Shown here piece after piece: positions 16,862 through 27,000 of a stretch of 64,000 nucleotides of DNA. The position numbers were made by a program, and so were the translations under genes. The notes beneath the pieces were generated by a model that made no database searches, was not told the DNA's origin, and worked only from the letters and a program-made list of their open reading frames with translations. The stretch is from Ghiorsea sp. (GTDB lineage: Bacteria > Pseudomonadota > Zetaproteobacteria > Mariprofundales > Mariprofundaceae). Every line of letters begins with the position of its first letter. Positions within the stretch are counted from its first letter, which is position 1. The stretch covers positions 1 to 64,000 of the forward strand of contig JAUZSH010000033.1 of assembly GCA_030949605.1 (NCBI GenBank), read 5' to 3'.

Positions 16862-17144
16862 GAATGGCACTAAGTTAAGCAATTTAGCATAGATCGTTTG
16901 GAACCAAAAACCTCAAGACTTGTTGAAAAACAACGCTTTATGACTCGGTAGGTTTGGCTATTATATTTCTGGTCGCAAAAGGCACTTAGACCAATGTAAC
17001 ATTGAATAAAAGCACTTCGCAAAGTTGGAGGAAGCGAATCGGTTGTGTTGAAATGAAAGACAATCCTCAGACATTTTAGTGATAACGTAAATGCGGTGAA
17101 AAACGTTGAAAACACAGCATAAACTGCTTAACTTAGTGCCATTC
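16862..17144. mobile_element. M5 element (283 bp, 20-bp perfect TIR, 11-bp TSD), IS4-like remnant
   Basis: The ends GAATGGCACTAAGTTAAGCA and their exact inverse bound 283 bp. The 11-bp target GGGGCGCTACC is duplicated at 16851-16861 and 17145-17155. Long 10-12 bp duplications are typical of the IS4 family. Internal frames are short and I recognise no transposase motif, so it is an internally deleted or MITE-like derivative. The target lies in a sequence like the AAAAGGGGACGCTWCCCTTT repeat seen at 63837. Confidence 0.85.
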
Positions 17145-17243
17145 GGGGCGCTACCCTTTAAAACAGCAAATATGGCTTTCTTTTTTTAGACCTTGAGGGT
17201 ATAACGGTCAAAAAAAACATGGCCATGTTTGAGGAAGTTCTAA

Positions 17244-17534
17244 TCAATGCGCTGTTGTTCCTGATGGCATGGCTATGGGCATGGTTTTAATTTCACCAAA
17301 TTGCGCTTCATATCTTGCTACATTCTCTAACAAAGCATTGGCGATGCGTTTGGCATGACCAGGAGATACAATCACCCTGCTATTGACCACACCTGCTGGT
17401 GGTGTGCCGAGGATAAAGTCTAAAATAAACTCTTCTTGGCTGTGTGTGACCAACATTTGATTGGCATATTTGCCACTTTGCACTTCTTGCGGCATGTTGA
17501 TTTGTAGTTCTTGGTTTTTATTTTCTTCGCTCAT
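17244..17534 (-). CDS. DUF3467 family small protein
   Basis: The 96-residue protein fits the DUF3467 pattern, with central QSGKYANQMLVTHSQEEFIL and a following DFILGTPPAGVVNSRVIVSP and HAKRIANALLENVARYEAQFG. No signal peptide or membrane helix. The family has no assigned function. Its ATG overlaps the mazG stop (ATGA), placing it last in a sixA-mazG-DUF3467 transcription unit. Confidence 0.85.
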   Translation of the reverse strand: MSEENKNQELQINMPQEVQSGKYANQMLVTHSQEEFILDFILGTPPAGVVNSRVIVSPGHAKRIANALLENVARYEAQFGEIKTMPIAMPSGTTAH

Positions 17535-18334
17535 GATAGTTCCTTTTTGACTTCTTGGTATAGTTCTTCAAGTGCTTCAATATCTAAGTCTTTCAGCTTA
17601 ATTTCCTTGTATTCTGCAAGGTTTTCCATGCCCCTGAATCGCTTATCAAACTTACGATTGGTGCGCATCAAAGCTTGCTCAGGGTCAACGCCTAGCTTTC
17701 GAGCATAATTGACCAAAGAAAACAACACATCACCAAATTCATCTTCAATTTTGCGTTTATCGGTTTCGCTACCATCCGATGTGTTAATTTCATGAGATAA
17801 CTCGGCAATTTCTTCTTGGATTTTATCAGTTACACCGCCCAAATCAGGCCAATCAAAGCCCACTCTAGCCGCCCGCTGCTGCTGTTTGGCAGCATAACTC
17901 AATGCAGGCAATGGTGGGATGCCATCCATTAAGCTTTTACGTTCGGTATTTTTGGCATCTTTAAGCTGCTCCCACTGCTCATTGATGTCATCAGGATTGG
18001 CATCGGCAAACACATGGGGGTGGCGGTAAATCATCTTCTCAATCAAAGTGTCAAACACATCCACCAAATCAAACTTGCCCTGCTCTTTGGCAATCACGGC
18101 ATAAAAAGCAATTTGAATCAGAATATCGCCAAGCTCCCCCTTCAAATCATCCCATTCGTCGGTTTCAATGGCTTTTTCTACCGCTTCCAAGACCTCATGG
18201 GTCTCTTCCAAGGTGTATTTGCGCAAGGATTGCAGGGTTTGTTTCTTGTCCCAATCGCATTCCACCCGCAGCACATTCATTAAGCTATCTAAGCGGTCAA
18301 AGGGGTTATCATGTTTACGGATGCGTTCAGGCAT
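17531..18334 (-). CDS. mazG: Nucleoside triphosphate pyrophosphohydrolase MazG
   Basis: MazG hydrolyses (d)NTPs to monophosphates and pyrophosphate, as housecleaning and in ppGpp control. The 267-residue protein has two MazG domains, the full family length. The N-terminal metal motif is EETHEVLEAVE with ELGDILIQIAFYAVI (about 33-77); the second is EEIAELSHEI with EFGDVLFSLVNYAR (about 170-220). It overlaps the sixA-like gene by 8 bp and DUF3467 by 4 bp. Confidence 0.96.
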   Translation of the reverse strand: MPERIRKHDNPFDRLDSLMNVLRVECDWDKKQTLQSLRKYTLEETHEVLEAVEKAIETDEWDDLKGELGDILIQIAFYAVIAKEQGKFDLVDVFDTLIEKMIYRHPHVFADANPDDINEQWEQLKDAKNTERKSLMDGIPPLPALSYAAKQQQRAARVGFDWPDLGGVTDKIQEEIAELSHEINTSDGSETDKRKIEDEFGDVLFSLVNYARKLGVDPEQALMRTNRKFDKRFRGMENLAEYKEIKLKDLDIEALEELYQEVKKELS

Positions 18335-18806
18335 GGTTTTCTCTCACATACATATTGGGATTAATATGAAAGATAACCTGCCAAGTATCACCCATTTTCT
18401 CTAAGCAAACCACGCCCGCATTTTGAAAGCGCACAGGCTGAATATCAGCATCACCACAGAGCAACAACGAAGCAAGCCTTGGCAAGTGTGGCAAATGCCC
18501 CACAATCAAGGTGTCATCATGCATAGCATTCAATTTCGCTGCCCACACTTGCGCTTCAGCATGGGGTGATAAATCATCCGCAAACATCACTTCGTCTTTG
18601 AGGTGCCAAGCTTCGGAAAACATTTCAGCCGTTTGTTTGGCTCTTAACTTACCACTGTGAAAAACAAACTTAGGCTGCGGCTGGACAAACAAACTCAAAA
18701 ATCCAGCAGTGCGTGTAATATCCAACTTACCCGCATCAGACACGGCTCGATTGGGGTCTTGCGCTTCATCCACAGCGACAGCGTGTTGAACTAGATAGAT
18801 TCGCAT
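18327..18806 (-). CDS. sixA: SixA-type phosphohistidine phosphatase
   Basis: The 159-residue histidine-phosphatase-fold protein starts MRIYLVQHAVAVDEAQDPNR and has the second conserved His in TLIVGHLPHLPRLA. SixA removes phosphate from phosphohistidine proteins (ArcB or PTS Npr in enterics). Note that the catalytic RHG triplet is QHA here; a Gln before the histidine occurs in other SixA-like proteins. ATG at 18806 is chosen because it gives the family N terminus. It is divergent from map across 56 bp. Confidence 0.88.
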   Translation of the reverse strand: MRIYLVQHAVAVDEAQDPNRAVSDAGKLDITRTAGFLSLFVQPQPKFVFHSGKLRAKQTAEMFSEAWHLKDEVMFADDLSPHAEAQVWAAKLNAMHDDTLIVGHLPHLPRLASLLLCGDADIQPVRFQNAGVVCLEKMGDTWQVIFHINPNMYVRENHA

Positions 18807-18862
18807 GTAAGGTTCTCCCAAGTTTTATTTTAATATATCCAAATCATTACAGAGGTCACACC

Positions 18863-19615
18863 ATGGTTCAATTAAAAACTAATGCAGAAATCGAAGCCAT
18901 GCGTCCTGCATGTCAGGTGGCGGCTAACACTTTAGTGATGATTGAAGAGTATCTCAAACCCGGTATCACCACCGATGAAATCAATCAAATTGTCCATGAC
19001 TACACGCTAGCCCATGGTGGTATTCCTGCCCCACTCAACTACCGTGGTTTTCCCAAGTCTGTGTGTACATCCGTGAATCATGTGGTATGTCATGGTATCC
19101 CTGATAAGAAAAAGCTTAAAGATGGTGATATTATCAATGTCGATGTCACCACCATTATTGATGGTTGGCATGGCGATACCAGTAAAACTTTTTTTGTCGG
19201 TAAACCCAAGATTCGCACACAAAGACTGGTTGATGTGGCGCGTGAAGCGTTGCAACTGGGTATTGATGTGGTGAAGCCTGGCGCAACCTTGGGTGATATT
19301 GGGCATGTGATTCAAACATTCGTGGAAAAAAATAAGTTTAGCGTTGTCAGAGAATATTGTGGGCATGGTATTGGTCGCGTGTTTCATGAAGACCCGCAAA
19401 TTGTTCACTATGGCAAGCAAGGTGAAGGCATGGTCATCAAAGAAGGCATGGTCTTTACCATCGAACCTATGGTGAATGCTGGGAAACACCCTGTTAAAGT
19501 GTTGAATGATAACTGGACAGTGGTCACCCGTGACCGAGGTTTATCTGCCCAGTTTGAGCATACACTTGCTGTTCGCAAAGATGGCGTTGAAATATTAACC
19601 CAACCCACAACTTAA
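18863..19615 (+). CDS. map: Type I methionine aminopeptidase
   Basis: This enzyme removes N-terminal Met from nascent proteins. The 250-residue protein has all five metal ligands in family context: Asp in INVDVTTIIDGWHGDTSKTF (two Asp, about 95-108), His in CGHGIGRVFHE, Glu in TIEPMVNAG and Glu in AQFEHTLAV. Length and spacing are those of the bacterial type Ia enzyme. It starts a plus-strand run of closely spaced genes to 23577. Confidence 0.98.
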   Translation: MVQLKTNAEIEAMRPACQVAANTLVMIEEYLKPGITTDEINQIVHDYTLAHGGIPAPLNYRGFPKSVCTSVNHVVCHGIPDKKKLKDGDIINVDVTTIIDGWHGDTSKTFFVGKPKIRTQRLVDVAREALQLGIDVVKPGATLGDIGHVIQTFVEKNKFSVVREYCGHGIGRVFHEDPQIVHYGKQGEGMVIKEGMVFTIEPMVNAGKHPVKVLNDNWTVVTRDRGLSAQFEHTLAVRKDGVEILTQPTT

Positions 19616-19629
19616 CCCATGAGGATGAT

Positions 19630-21042
19630 ATGCAAAAAATAATTCAATCTACCGTTTTAATCACCTTAATCATTTCGCCATCTTGGGCAGAAGATGTAAT
19701 CACCAATCATGATGCCAACCTTAGCAATAGCACTGTGATACAAAACGAAACTGCGCCTGAAATCACCCCCCAAACCCTGACAGCAATACCACCCGTGAGT
19801 ACGCCACCTGCACAGGTTGTCTTACCCAGCTTGTCGCGAGAAGACAATGCCAGCCTGCACTTGAATATTTTGCGTGATGAAGTGGATAGCATGACGCAAG
19901 TTGGCTTTTTTGGTTCATTATTTTCTGCCAACGAAGAATTGCAACATGCACTCATGCAAGATATCGAACTCTTTTTAACCATATACAGTGATTTGCCTAT
20001 CACCGCTGATGTCATGTTGCTCAAAGGCGAAATGTTTGCCAAACAAAACCAACCTGAAGCAGCGGCCGTGGCATGGCTACAAACCATGTATGAGTTTCCT
20101 AAAACCGATGCTGCAAGGCAAGCCAAAGAAAAAGTGTATGATTTAATTAAAAATGACTGGGACGATGCCGAAACCATGATGAAACCCATCATCAAGAATG
20201 TTCCTAGCCAAGATGTTGGCAGTCGTTTGCGCATCCTGATCAATCAGCTTTACCCCATTGATGATCAAGATCTTGTGGCTTCTTTAACACTATTACAACT
20301 TGATTTCCTCAAACGTTTTTCAACCGATCCTCATGCCGATGAAGTGCAAGTTCTTTTGGCGCATAACATGGGCGCAAAGTCTGCTGAAAGTGGTATATTT
20401 GGCTTTAAAAAGTTACTCGCACTTTACCCCAACAGTGGCTACCGCCCTGAAGCCATGCTTGCCATTGCAGACTTGCAACGCCTACGTTTAAAAAAGTATG
20501 AAAAAGCAGAAGCAACTTATCAGAAGTTAATTCAAGAATACCCTGAGCATAAGCTGGCACAACACGCTTACAAAAACCTTGCGCTAATCCAAGCTCAAGA
20601 TTTAAAGAAATACCCTGAAGCTGTTGCAACAAACAGTAAAATTGTTGAACTATACCCTCAACAGAAAATAAGTTTAAAAGCTTTACAAAACATGGCCAAG
20701 CTTCAAGAAAAGAAATTGGATGAGCCTCGTGAAGCGATTGCCAGCTTGCGTCAACTTGCCACCATGTTTCATGGTTATGAAGCCACGGATGCCCTGAGTG
20801 CTGCCATTTCAATTGCCAGTAAAAGAGTTAAAGATGACCAACTTGCTTATGAAATCCGCCAACAGTTGCTTCGCGATTATCCCAACAGCGATGAAGCTCC
20901 TGAAGCACTGTTTTTCATGGCTGAATATATGGAGACTCAAGGTAATCCTGAGCAAGCAACCACACTATATAATCAACTCTTAAGCGAGTATCCTGACCAT
21001 AACCTTGCAGATAAGGTTCGCAAGCAGCAACAAAGTAAGTGA
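19630..21042 (+). CDS. Exported tetratricopeptide-repeat protein
   Basis: The 470 residues open with a signal peptide (MQKIIQSTVLITLIISPSWA, then EDV). A Thr/Pro-rich linker follows, then at least six TPR-like helical repeats of the BamD/YbgF/TolA-associated type, for example YPNSGYRPEAMLAIADLQRL, KYEKAEATYQKLIQEYPEH and AEYMETQGNPEQATTLYNQL. It is probably periplasmic, a scaffold for envelope complexes; the partner is unknown. It lies 14 bp after map and overlaps pdxB by 4 bp. Confidence 0.85.
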   Translation: MQKIIQSTVLITLIISPSWAEDVITNHDANLSNSTVIQNETAPEITPQTLTAIPPVSTPPAQVVLPSLSREDNASLHLNILRDEVDSMTQVGFFGSLFSANEELQHALMQDIELFLTIYSDLPITADVMLLKGEMFAKQNQPEAAAVAWLQTMYEFPKTDAARQAKEKVYDLIKNDWDDAETMMKPIIKNVPSQDVGSRLRILINQLYPIDDQDLVASLTLLQLDFLKRFSTDPHADEVQVLLAHNMGAKSAESGIFGFKKLLALYPNSGYRPEAMLAIADLQRLRLKKYEKAEATYQKLIQEYPEHKLAQHAYKNLALIQAQDLKKYPEAVATNSKIVELYPQQKISLKALQNMAKLQEKKLDEPREAIASLRQLATMFHGYEATDALSAAISIASKRVKDDQLAYEIRQQLLRDYPNSDEAPEALFFMAEYMETQGNPEQATTLYNQLLSEYPDHNLADKVRKQQQSK

Positions 21043-22121
21043 GCAGCCATCATCCACTGATTATTGATAGCAATGTTTGGCAAGGTACAGATGCCTTTGC
21101 TCATTTGGGCGAGGTTATCACGCTTCCCCATCAAGAAATAACAGCGCAATCCCTACAACATGCTCACGCCTTGATTACACGCTCATCCACGCGCGTCAAT
21201 GCTGATTTATTAGCAGGTTCAAGCGTATCTTTTGTTGGCACGGCAACCATTGGTGATGACCATATTGATAAGCCTTACCTGAAACAACAAGGTGTCACCT
21301 TTGTTTCTGCCGCAGGTAGCTCCACAGATGCTGTGGTTGAATATATCCTTGCATCATTATTTACTTTAGAAAACATGGGTAAGTTATCTATAAATAATGA
21401 TGAATTAGGCATTATTGGTGTGGGTCGCATTGGTTCTTTGCTCAATCAAGCATGTGCTCAACTTGGGCTAAAAACATTACTCAATGACCCGCCTAGAGGT
21501 TTGGAAACCAGCCTTGATGACCTGTTAAAGTCAACAGACATTCTCACCTTGCACACACCTTTGGAAAAAGATGGCAACCACCCCACCTACCATTTGATGG
21601 GTGTAGATGAGTTTGCCAAGTTTCAAGGTAAAGGCATTATCAATGCAGGGCGTGGTGCATGTGTGGATAATCAAGCGTTGTTGGATTGGCTGAATCAAGA
21701 TAAAGAACATTTTGCTGTGTTGGACTGCTGGGAAAATGAACCCAACATCAATTTGGAACTCTTAAAACATCCACAAACCATCATCGCCACCCCGCATATC
21801 GCAGGGCATTCCTTGGATGGAAAAGCTGCCAATACTTATTTTGTATACAAAGATTTATGCGCCTTTCTTCAAGTCTCACCCACATGGGATATGAATGCAG
21901 CCTTGCCTGATATTGAACAAGGTTTAGAGCAAGGTTTATCTCAATCAGCATTAGCCTTGAAGATGTATCCCATTCAGAATGACACTTTAGCTATGAAAGA
22001 AGCGGCAAGTTCAGACGACTTCAAAGCTTGGTTTTCATCTTATCGCAAAAACTACCCTGTGCGACGCAGTTGGGCTAAGGTGTTAGCTGCCAACAACTAC
22101 CCCAAGGATTTGTTCTTTTGA
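21039..22121 (+). CDS. pdxB: Erythronate-4-phosphate dehydrogenase PdxB
   Basis: PdxB oxidises 4-phosphoerythronate in the DXP-dependent pyridoxal phosphate pathway, the same pathway as pdxJ at 3530. The 360-residue protein has the D-2-hydroxyacid dehydrogenase fold: GVGRIGSLLNQACAQLG (about 127-143), the catalytic Arg in NAGRGACVDNQ, Glu in CWENEPNI and His in TPHIAGHSLDG. The PdxB-specific C-terminal dimerisation domain is present (VRRSWAKVLAANNYPKDL). The start is GTG in a GTGA overlap. Confidence 0.94.
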   Translation: MSSHHPLIIDSNVWQGTDAFAHLGEVITLPHQEITAQSLQHAHALITRSSTRVNADLLAGSSVSFVGTATIGDDHIDKPYLKQQGVTFVSAAGSSTDAVVEYILASLFTLENMGKLSINNDELGIIGVGRIGSLLNQACAQLGLKTLLNDPPRGLETSLDDLLKSTDILTLHTPLEKDGNHPTYHLMGVDEFAKFQGKGIINAGRGACVDNQALLDWLNQDKEHFAVLDCWENEPNINLELLKHPQTIIATPHIAGHSLDGKAANTYFVYKDLCAFLQVSPTWDMNAALPDIEQGLEQGLSQSALALKMYPIQNDTLAMKEAASSDDFKAWFSSYRKNYPVRRSWAKVLAANNYPKDLFF

Positions 22122-22546
22122 TAAACATCAAAAACGAAGCCGACATGGTCAAACTCGCCCAAAACTTGGCAAAAGAGTGTCATGCAGGTGATTGTTTTGC
22201 CCTGCATGGTGATTTGGGCGCAGGCAAAAGCTTTTTGGCGAGAGCCGTGATGCGTGCGCTTGGTATCACAGATGAAGCCTTGCCCAGCCCAACCTTTGCT
22301 ATTATTCAGGAATATGATGCGGCAGGCGATTTGAAAGTTGCACATATGGACTGGTATAGACTGGAAGATGCCTTGGATGTGAGCAACCTTGGTGTGGATG
22401 AATTTTTTACCGCACCTTGGGTAACACTGATAGAATGGAGTGAGCGTGCCCCTGAATTATTACCGACAAACACAACACATATATATATAGATTTGGTTGC
22501 AGGCGACATGAACGCCCGACTTGTGAAAATAAACCCGCGAGGATAG
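22118..22546 (+). CDS. tsaE: tRNA threonylcarbamoyladenosine ATPase TsaE
   Basis: TsaE is the ATPase that supports the TsaBD complex in making t6A37. The 142-residue protein has the Walker A loop GDLGAGKSFLARAV (about 29-42), the conserved PSPTFAIIQEY and the HMDWYRLED motif. The start is TTG in a TTGA overlap with pdxB, so translation is probably coupled. Length is typical. Confidence 0.95.
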   Translation: MINIKNEADMVKLAQNLAKECHAGDCFALHGDLGAGKSFLARAVMRALGITDEALPSPTFAIIQEYDAAGDLKVAHMDWYRLEDALDVSNLGVDEFFTAPWVTLIEWSERAPELLPTNTTHIYIDLVAGDMNARLVKINPRG

Positions 22547-22550
22547 AAAA

Positions 22551-22889
22551 ATGATAACCATGTACGGCATACCCAATTGCAACACCATCAAAAAAGCCAA
22601 AGATGCCTTGACTGCCAAAGGCATTGAATTTGTTTTTCACAACTATAAAAAAGACGGTATTGATGAAAAAACATTAGAAGCATGGTGCAGCCAAGTGGGT
22701 TGGAAAACCTTGTTAAACCAACGCGGCACGACTTGGCGCAAACTAAGCGCAGACGACAAAGACGGCATCAACCAAAGTAAATCCATTCAGTTGATGGCTG
22801 TCTATCCATCCATGATTAAGCGCCCTGTATTGGATACTGGTGAGAAAATTATCGTGGGTTTTAATGAAGAAGAATACGCAGCCCTATGA
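22551..22889 (+). CDS. ArsC/Spx-family (YffB-like) thioredoxin-fold protein
   Basis: The 112-residue protein matches the ArsC-related family: MYGIPNCNTIKKAKDAL with one Cys where ArsC has its catalytic CxxxR-type loop, F-HNYKKDGID, LLNQRGTTWRKL and SMIKRPVL. This pattern is that of YffB-like proteins, which do not reduce arsenate in known cases and may bind glutathione. No ars genes are near. It lies in the map-tsaE run, 4 bp after tsaE. Confidence 0.9.
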   Translation: MITMYGIPNCNTIKKAKDALTAKGIEFVFHNYKKDGIDEKTLEAWCSQVGWKTLLNQRGTTWRKLSADDKDGINQSKSIQLMAVYPSMIKRPVLDTGEKIIVGFNEEEYAAL

Positions 22890-22911
22890 ACATTAAATCG
22901 AGAATAAAAGC

Positions 22912-23577
22912 ATGAGCAGTCACCACCCTGAAAAAATGATGTTGGATGGACCCGCAGGTAAACTTGAAGCTTTGTATCATCAAGGCGAAGCAGGCAAACC
23001 TGCGATTGTGGTCTGTCATCCCCACCCTGTGTATGGCGGAACCATGCGTAATAAAGTGGTGTATTGGATGACACGAGCTTTTGAAGAGCTTGGTTTTTCC
23101 GTGTTGCGCTTTAATTTCAGGGGCGTTGAAAAAAGCGAAGGCAAGTGGGATGAGGGCGTGGGTGAAGCCGATGATGTCACCGCCATGATTGATTGGTTAG
23201 AGGAAAACCACCCCAACAGTCCATTGTATTTGGCAGGTTTCTCATTCGGCACATATGCAGGGCTACAAGCTGCAAGGCATGATAGTCGCATTCAAAAGAT
23301 GTTAGCCGTTGCTCCTGCGGTCAACCTATGGTCATTTGATTTTATACTGGGTGATACCCGCCCGCTGACCATCATCCAAGGCACTGCCGATGAAATTGTA
23401 CCCTTTGAACAGGTCAAAACCTTTGCTTCAAAACTACCGCATGTTCAATTTTATGAGGTTGAAAGTGCAGGTCACTTCTTCCCCAATCATTTGGAAGAAT
23501 TGCAACGGCTTTGTAGCACCATCCATGAACCACGTATGCATGTGGGGCTAACGCCTCCACTTTCTATCGTACCTTGA
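22912..23577 (+). CDS. Alpha/beta hydrolase (COG2945 type)
   Basis: The 221-residue protein has the alpha/beta-hydrolase features of the COG2945 group: CHPHPVYGGTMRNKVVYWM, FRGVEKSEGKWDEGVGE, the nucleophile elbow AGFSFGTYAG (Ser near 108), an acidic residue in GTADEIVPFEQV and a late His in AGHFFPNHLEEL. Substrate is not known. The stop TGA is part of the TTGA duplicated by the M3 element that starts at 23578. Confidence 0.88.
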   Translation: MSSHHPEKMMLDGPAGKLEALYHQGEAGKPAIVVCHPHPVYGGTMRNKVVYWMTRAFEELGFSVLRFNFRGVEKSEGKWDEGVGEADDVTAMIDWLEENHPNSPLYLAGFSFGTYAGLQAARHDSRIQKMLAVAPAVNLWSFDFILGDTRPLTIIQGTADEIVPFEQVKTFASKLPHVQFYEVESAGHFFPNHLEELQRLCSTIHEPRMHVGLTPPLSIVP

Positions 23578-23648
23578 GAGCCACTTGCAAAACTCATGAG
23601 CGGCGATTGACTTCCCCACTCATTCACCCAGAGTTTTGCGAGTGGCTC
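23578..23648. mobile_element. M3 element copy a (71 bp, TSD TTGA)
   Basis: The ends GAGCCACTTGCAAAACTC and the near-inverse GAGTTTTGCGAGTGGCTC bound 71 bp. TTGA is duplicated at 23574-23577 and 23649-23652; the left copy includes the stop of the hydrolase gene. The element folds into a long hairpin just after the stop. Confidence 0.82.
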
Positions 23649-23673
23649 TTGAGGCTTCATTTTCAAATTCTAG

Positions 23674-23833
23674 CCCGCATTATTCATAAATCGTCGTGAT
23701 GATTGCGTAGAACCTTTGTTTGCAACGAATTTTAAAGAAATCGCTCGTAGCCGCGCTTACTAACGATTGATGAGAGATTTGTTGCGAATAAAGGGACAAG
23801 CAAGGGCGCGGCTGTATTTGTGAATAATGCGAG
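23674..23833 (+). mobile_element. M1 MITE copy D (160 bp, TSD CTAG)
   Basis: A full-length M1 in the same orientation as copy A, flanked by CTAG at 23670-23673 and 23834-23837. Its last bases read GCGAG instead of GCGGG. The rest of the gap to carB (23838-24029) shows a sequence resembling the TGCGTAACATCAGTTA end at 55743, and otherwise no feature I can support. Confidence 0.92.
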
Positions 23834-24029
23834 CTAGACAGTTATTTTGCATAACATCAGTTAAGCAGTCGTTGCAATCCTGCTTGTTTATCGGCTACTT
23901 CAGGCTCTTCAATCCTACGCAAATGTTGTTAGGGTGCGCGATAAGATGAGTTGAAAAGTAGTGAGATGGCTTACTTCCCTCTTGCTCTTTGCTTAAATTT
24001 AAGACTACAAACAAAAGGATATGACCAAT

Positions 24030-27000
24030 ATGCCACGTCGCAATGATATTCAAACCATTATGATTTTAGGAGCGGGACCGATTGTGATTGGTCAGGCTTG
24101 CGAGTTTGATTACTCTGGCGTTCAAGCATGTAAAGCGTTGAAAGAAGAAGGTTTTAGAGTTGTGCTGGTCAACTCAAACCCCGCAACCATCATGACAGAC
24201 CCAGAGTTTGCTGATGCTACGTATATCGAGCCAGTCACTTGGGAAGTGGTGGCGAAAATTATCGAAAAAGAACGCCCAGATGCCATCTTGCCAACCATGG
24301 GTGGGCAAACAGCACTCAACTGTGCATTATCACTCAACAAACATGGTATTCTTGAACAATACAATGTGCAGCTTATTGGCGCACAACCCGAAGCCATTGA
24401 TAAAGCAGAAGATAGACTTTTGTTTAAGAAATGTATGGATAGAATCGGTTTGGAAATGGCGCGGGGTGGTTTTGCCCACTCTATGCAGGAAGCGCGAGAT
24501 TTAGCTACTGAACTTGGTTACCCAATTATCATCCGACCTTCATTCACTTTGGGTGGTTCAGGCGGCGGTATTGCTTATAACCCTGAAGAGTTTGAGCAAA
24601 TTGCAGGTTCTGGTTTGGATGCGTCACCTACTGATGAAATTTTGGTTGAAGAATCCATCATTGGTTGGAAAGAATACGAAATGGAAGTGATGCGTGATCA
24701 TGCCGACAACTGCGTGATTATTTGCTCCATTGAAAATTTTGATGCTATGGGTGTGCATACAGGTGATTCCATTACCGTTGCCCCAGCCCAAACATTAACC
24801 GATAAAGAATACCAAAGAATGCGTGATGCTTCGATTGCGATTTTGCGTGAAATTGGCGTGGAAACAGGTGGTTCAAACGTGCAGTTTGCCGTCAATCCGA
24901 AAGATGGTCGTTTGATTGTGATTGAAATGAACCCGCGTGTTTCTCGTTCATCAGCATTGGCATCCAAAGCAACAGGTTTCCCCATTGCCAAAATTGCAGC
25001 CAAATTAGCTGTGGGTTACACACTGGATGAAATTCCTAATGATATTACAGGTGAAACATTCGCTGCATTTGAGCCAAGCATTGATTATGTGGTGACCAAA
25101 CTACCGCGTTTTGCCTTTGAAAAATTTGACGGTGCAGATACCCGCTTAACCACACAAATGAAATCCGTCGGTGAAGTGATGGCGATTGGTCGCACATTCA
25201 CCGAGTCATTGGGTAAAGCCATGCGTGGCTTGGAAGTGGACTCATGTGGATTTGATAAAACTATTCCAGACGATGTGGATGCCAAAGTATTCTTACAAGA
25301 AAAATTGGCCGTACCTGGCGCAGATAGATTATGGTGGATGGGCGAGGCGCTACGTTTAGGAGATGAAGCAGGCTGGAGTGAAGCAAAGGTCTTTGATTTG
25401 ACCAAAATTGACCCGTGGTTTATTCGTGAGTTGTCGGTGATGATTGACTTGGAACAATCATTATCGGGGCGTGACGTTTTGAGCTTGAGTAAAACCGAAT
25501 GGAAGCAGGCTAAACGTGAAGGTTTATCAGACAAACGCTTGGCGATGTTATTCAATGTACATGAGAACATTGTCCGTGAAACACGTTCGGCTTTGGGTAT
25601 AAAACCAGTCTTCAAACGTGTGGATACCTGTGCGGCGGAGTTTGTCGCCAAAACCCCTTATATGTATTCAACTTATGAAGAAGAGTGCGAAGCCGAGCCA
25701 ACCGACAAGAAAAAAATCATGGTGCTTGGTGGCGGGCCCAACCGCATTGGGCAAGGTATTGAGTTTGACTATTGCTGTGTTCATGCTGCCTTTGCTTGTG
25801 CCGATGATGGGTTTGAAACCATTATGGTCAACTGCAACCCCGAAACAGTATCTACCGACTACGACACATCCGATCGCTTATATTTTGAGCCATTAACTTT
25901 TGAAGATGTGATGGCGATTGTGGATATTGAAAAACCTTATGGTGTCATTGTGCAGTTTGGTGGGCAAACGCCGCTCAAACTTGCAGAGTCTTTAGAAAAT
26001 GCTGGTGTGCCCATTATTGGTACAAGCCCTGACATGATTGATTTGGCAGAAGACCGCGAGCGTTTTCAAGCTTTATTGCATGAATTGAAGCTATTACAAC
26101 CTGAAAATGGGACAGCACGCTCCACTGAAGAAGCGGTTAAAGTGGCCAGTGAAGTGGGTTATCCCGTGGTGGTTCGTCCATCGTATGTACTGGGTGGTCG
26201 CGCCATGCAAATCGTACGTGATAAAAAAGGTTTGTTGCGCTATATGAATGAAGCTGTACAAGCTTCCCCTGACCACCCTGTATTGCTGGATAGATTTTTA
26301 AACCAAGCCATTGAGTTGGATGTGGATGCTTTGTGTGACGGTCATCGCGTGGTGATTGGTGGCATCATGGAGCATATTGAGGAAGCTGGTGTGCATTCAG
26401 GTGATTCCTCTTGTTGCTTACCACCGCACTCGATTTCACAAAAAATCATTGATGAAGTGACGCGTCAAACCAAGGCTTTGGGTATGGCATTAAATGTGTG
26501 CGGGTTGATGAATATTCAGTTTGCCCTTCAAGGTGAAACACTTTACGTTTTAGAAGTCAACCCAAGAGCTTCGCGGACTGTTCCTTTTGTATCCAAAGCC
26601 ACAGGCGTGCCACTAGCGAAAATGGCAGCACGAATCATGGCAGGTAAAACATTGGATGATTTGGGGATTGATGAAATCCAACAACCCAAAACATTCAAAT
26701 CAGTCAAAGAAGCTGTGTTCCCATTTGTAAAGTTCCGTGGTGTTGACCCATTGTTAAGCCCTGAAATGAAATCCACAGGTGAAGTCATGGGGCTTGCAGA
26801 AACATTCCCCGCAGCCTTTGCCAAGGCGCAATTGGGTGCAGGTTCGCGCTTACCGAAAAAAGGTACTGCTTTTGTATCGGTGCGCGCAGCAGATAAGCAG
26901 CGCGTTGTAGAACTATCTACAAACTTGGTCAAAGCTGGATTTGAAGTGTTAACGACCGAAGGTACTGGGGCTGTATTGGATCAAGCCAATCTTCCCCATA

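Noticed and set aside
16870-17115. 81-residue coding frame inside M5
   Set aside because: It runs between the inverted ends of the element, has no recognisable domain and no ribosome site.
22551-22889. Arsenate reductase
   Set aside because: The loop and neighbours fit YffB/Spx-type proteins rather than ArsC, and no other ars gene is present.
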